From Anaerolineales bacterium (lineage in GTDB: Bacteria > Chloroflexota > Anaerolineae > Anaerolineales > UBA4823): DNA of 64,000 nucleotides. Made by a program: the position numbers and the translations under genes. The notes below the pieces were generated by a model, which saw only the letters and a list, made by a program, of their open reading frames with translations, had not been told where the DNA came from and did no database searches. Shown here one piece after another: positions 62,267 through 64,000 of this stretch (its first letter is position 1; each line of letters opens with the position of its first letter). The DNA lies in the NCBI GenBank assembly GCA_003105035.1, contig PQAL01000019.1, positions 1 to 64,000 of the forward strand, read 5' to 3'.

Positions 62267-63499
62267 ATGGATAAGACCCAGATGTGCATCGATGAGCAAG
62301 TTGAATACTTGATGCGGGGCACAGAATACGGTGATGAGGACCTGAAGCAAGCCATGAAAAATGAGCTGCGCCAGCGCCTGTTGGAAGCCAAGCAGGAGGA
62401 ACGGCCGCTGAGGGTGTATTGCGGCTACGACCCGACCAAGCCTGACCTTACCCTGGGCCACACCATCACCATGCGTAAACTGGCCCAATTCCAGGAATTG
62501 GGGCATGAGGTGACTTTTCTGATCGGCAACTACACGTCGCTGATCGGGGACCCATCCGATAAAGATAAAACTCGCCCGATACTCTCCCCCGAGCAGGTGG
62601 CACAAAACGGACTGACCTACGCCGAACAGGCTTTCCATGTGCTGGATCGCAGCAAGACCCTCCTGCGCTACAATGCCGACTGGTTATCCAAACTGACGTT
62701 TGAAAGGCTGATCTACCTGTGCTCCAACTTCACCGTGCAGCAGTTCATCACCCGCGAGAATTTCAAGCTGCGTTGGGAAAACGGTGATCCAATCTTTGTG
62801 CACGAGTTTTTCTACGCCATCATGCAGGGTTACGATGCCTACTCCATGAAGGCAGATGTACAGGTGGGCGGCACTGACCAGCTGTTCAACATCATTACTG
62901 CGGCGCGCAAGATCATGACCTTCCTGGGAGAAAAGCCCAATATCGGCATCATCATGGGAATCCTTCCGGGCACTGACGGTGAAGTCAAGATGAGCAAATC
63001 CATGGGGAACTACATTCCCATCAACACCACCTCAGATGATATGTATGGCAAGCTGATGAGCGTGCCAGATAAGGCCATGCCCCAGTATTACCGGCTGGTC
63101 ACTCGCTGGTCGGTGGCAGAGATCGATGTCCTTGAAAGGGAGATTGCTTCAGGTAAGCTGCACCCGCGCGATGCCAAGATGAAAATGGCGCGTGAGGTCA
63201 CCGAGATATTTTATGGGGTCGAAGCCGCGCAGCGCGCTGAAGATAACTTCATCAGCGTATTCCAGAAGGGTAGCCTTCCGGATGAAATGCCAGAATATAT
63301 GATAAAAGCCGGGCAGACCGTGCTGGATGTGCTGCTGGAAGGGAACCTGGCAGGTAGCAAAAGCGAGGGCAGGCGCTTACTGGAGCAGAAAGGCGTGCGC
63401 CTGGATGGGGTAACCCTCACCGACGCTAATCAAGTTTTCCCACACCCCGGCGTGTTACAAGCGGGCAAGCGGAAATACCTGAGGGTGATCAGCAAGTAG
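62267..63499 (+). CDS. tyrS: Tyrosine-tRNA ligase
   Basis: A 410-residue TyrRS. The HIGH element is TLGH (62-65) and KMSKS lies at 241-245. The tyrosine pocket has YCGYDPTKPDLT and VQVGGTDQLFNI, and the C-terminal S4-like domain holds GRRLLEQKGVRLDG. The variant with PTKPDLTLGHT is the longer TyrZ-like type. AGGAGG (AGGAGGCGAG) lies before the ATG. It is expressed from a leader with a terminator 50 bases upstream of the start. Confidence 0.96.
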   Translation: MDKTQMCIDEQVEYLMRGTEYGDEDLKQAMKNELRQRLLEAKQEERPLRVYCGYDPTKPDLTLGHTITMRKLAQFQELGHEVTFLIGNYTSLIGDPSDKDKTRPILSPEQVAQNGLTYAEQAFHVLDRSKTLLRYNADWLSKLTFERLIYLCSNFTVQQFITRENFKLRWENGDPIFVHEFFYAIMQGYDAYSMKADVQVGGTDQLFNIITAARKIMTFLGEKPNIGIIMGILPGTDGEVKMSKSMGNYIPINTTSDDMYGKLMSVPDKAMPQYYRLVTRWSVAEIDVLEREIASGKLHPRDAKMKMAREVTEIFYGVEAAQRAEDNFISVFQKGSLPDEMPEYMIKAGQTVLDVLLEGNLAGSKSEGRRLLEQKGVRLDGVTLTDANQVFPHPGVLQAGKRKYLRVISK

Positions 63500-63512
63500 T
63501 CAATAAATAGGA

Positions 63513-63552
63513 AAGGGCGCATGGAAATCGCATCATGTGCCCTTAATATTTA
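63513..63552 (+). terminator. Terminator-like hairpin after tyrS
   Basis: An 11-bp stem AAGGGCGCATG/CATGTGCCCTT (one G-T pair), loop of ten bases, followed by AATATTTAAAT, 14 bases after the stop. Confidence 0.65.
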
Positions 63553-63615
63553 AATAAGCTACTTTTCGGTGTACAAAGCGTATAATAGCTAGAGCTTAAC
63601 TGCAAGGAGGATCTT

Positions 63616-63996
63616 ATGAGTGACAGCAATCCCAATGAAAACAAACCGAAGGAAGAATCGATCAGTGAACAGCTGAATGAGCTGGGGAACAACCTGCGGG
63701 ATGCCCTGCATGCAGCCTGGACAAGTGAAGAACGGCGCAAGCTCCAGCAGGATATTGAAACCGGCCTGGCCAGCCTGGGCGCATCCTTGAGCCAGGCGGC
63801 CAAGGACTTCTCTGGCACATCCACGGGCCAAACAATTAAGGAAGACGTCAAAGACCTGCAAGAGCGGTGGCGCACCGGTGAAGTGGGCTCGAAGGTCCAT
63901 TCTGAGGTCGTCGATGCATTACGCAAAGTGAATGACGAGCTACAAAAAGCTGCCCGAAAGAATACCCCTCCCCCACCGGATCAACCCAGCTCTTAA
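63616..63996 (+). CDS. Small charged helical protein, unknown function
   Basis: A 126-residue protein. The Asn/Glu/Lys-rich start is followed by an amphipathic helical region (ISEQLNELGNNLRDALHAAW to ELQKAARK) with a coiled-coil feel, and a Pro-rich tail. No membrane segment or Cys. AAGGAGG precedes the ATG and TATAAT lies at 63581-63586. I do not recognise the family. The gene ends four bases before the window border and is complete. Confidence 0.75.
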   Translation: MSDSNPNENKPKEESISEQLNELGNNLRDALHAAWTSEERRKLQQDIETGLASLGASLSQAAKDFSGTSTGQTIKEDVKDLQERWRTGEVGSKVHSEVVDALRKVNDELQKAARKNTPPPPDQPSS

Positions 63997-64000
63997 GAGG

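Noticed and set aside
1-64000. tRNA, rRNA, CRISPR or prophage genes
   Set aside because: No tRNA T-loop with matching acceptor stem, no spaced repeats and no integrase, transposase or capsid gene was found in the intergenic regions read.

Overview
The window looks like chromosomal DNA of a member of the Chloroflexota, most likely an Anaerolineae-type anaerobe or facultative anaerobe. This rests on the mix of genes rather than on any marker RNA: a tRNA-Ile T-box leader before an unusual ileS, a nickel superoxide dismutase with its own processing peptidase, B12-type radical SAM enzymes, a toast-rack lipoprotein, FN3/VCBS secreted proteins that end in a short FLP-type tail, and tandem LytR-CpsA-Psr proteins. 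No rRNA, tRNA, CRISPR array, transposase or prophage was found. Most of the window is moderately GC-rich. The first 4 kb is visibly more A+T-rich.

Layout. 0.1-4 kb: a giant secreted FN3-repeat protein. 4.3-7.3 kb: uvrB and a Met/Gly-rich membrane-anchored protein. 7.4-10.6 kb (minus): RNHCP protein, rsgA and alaX, with a complex leader before rsgA (promoter over an inverted repeat, 21-residue ORF, two terminators). 10.8-15.3 kb: small repeat membrane protein, glutamine synthetase, zinc-ribbon protein, acetyltransferase and a transthyretin-like/papain-like protein. 15.4-18.4 kb: an ABC-2 exporter operon split by a GxxExxY gene that sits between terminal inverted repeats. 18.5-23.6 kb (minus): acetyltransferase, two LCP proteins, a decayed family-1 glycosyltransferase and an S10 serine peptidase. 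23.8-32.9 kb: a glycosyltransferase / B12-radical SAM / metallo-hydrolase / MFS locus that could be an uncharacterised biosynthetic cluster.

33-39.4 kb: CPBP protein, asnA, a candidate structured RNA with its own promoter and terminator, then a complete T-box (specifier AUC) and ileS. 39.7-46.7 kb: metallo-hydrolase, MTA phosphorylase, a SEDS glycosyltransferase fused to a transpeptidase-like domain whose catalytic residues are replaced, a PadR/HAAS pair with a palindromic operator, and a DUF805 protein. 46.9-53 kb: secreted VCBS protein, membrane protein, toast-rack lipoprotein, ferredoxin divergent from sodN-sodX, and an EamA transporter. 53.3-64 kb: ftsK, CDP-alcohol phosphatidyltransferase, lgt, an ABC exporter whose permease carries a SpoIIM-like domain, HNH nuclease, two DinB-like proteins, a radical SAM protein, tyrS behind a putative two-state attenuator, and a small charged protein.

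Several genes serve the cell envelope (LCP pair, SEDS fusion, lgt, phosphatidyltransferase, two exporters, secreted repeat proteins) or translation (alaX, rsgA, ileS, tyrS, asnA). The strongest second-look items are the rsgA leader, the GxxExxY cassette, the inactive transpeptidase half of the SEDS fusion, the RNA between asnA and ileS, and the glycosyltransferase/radical SAM locus. All functions are read from sequence motifs recalled from known families; no database search was run.
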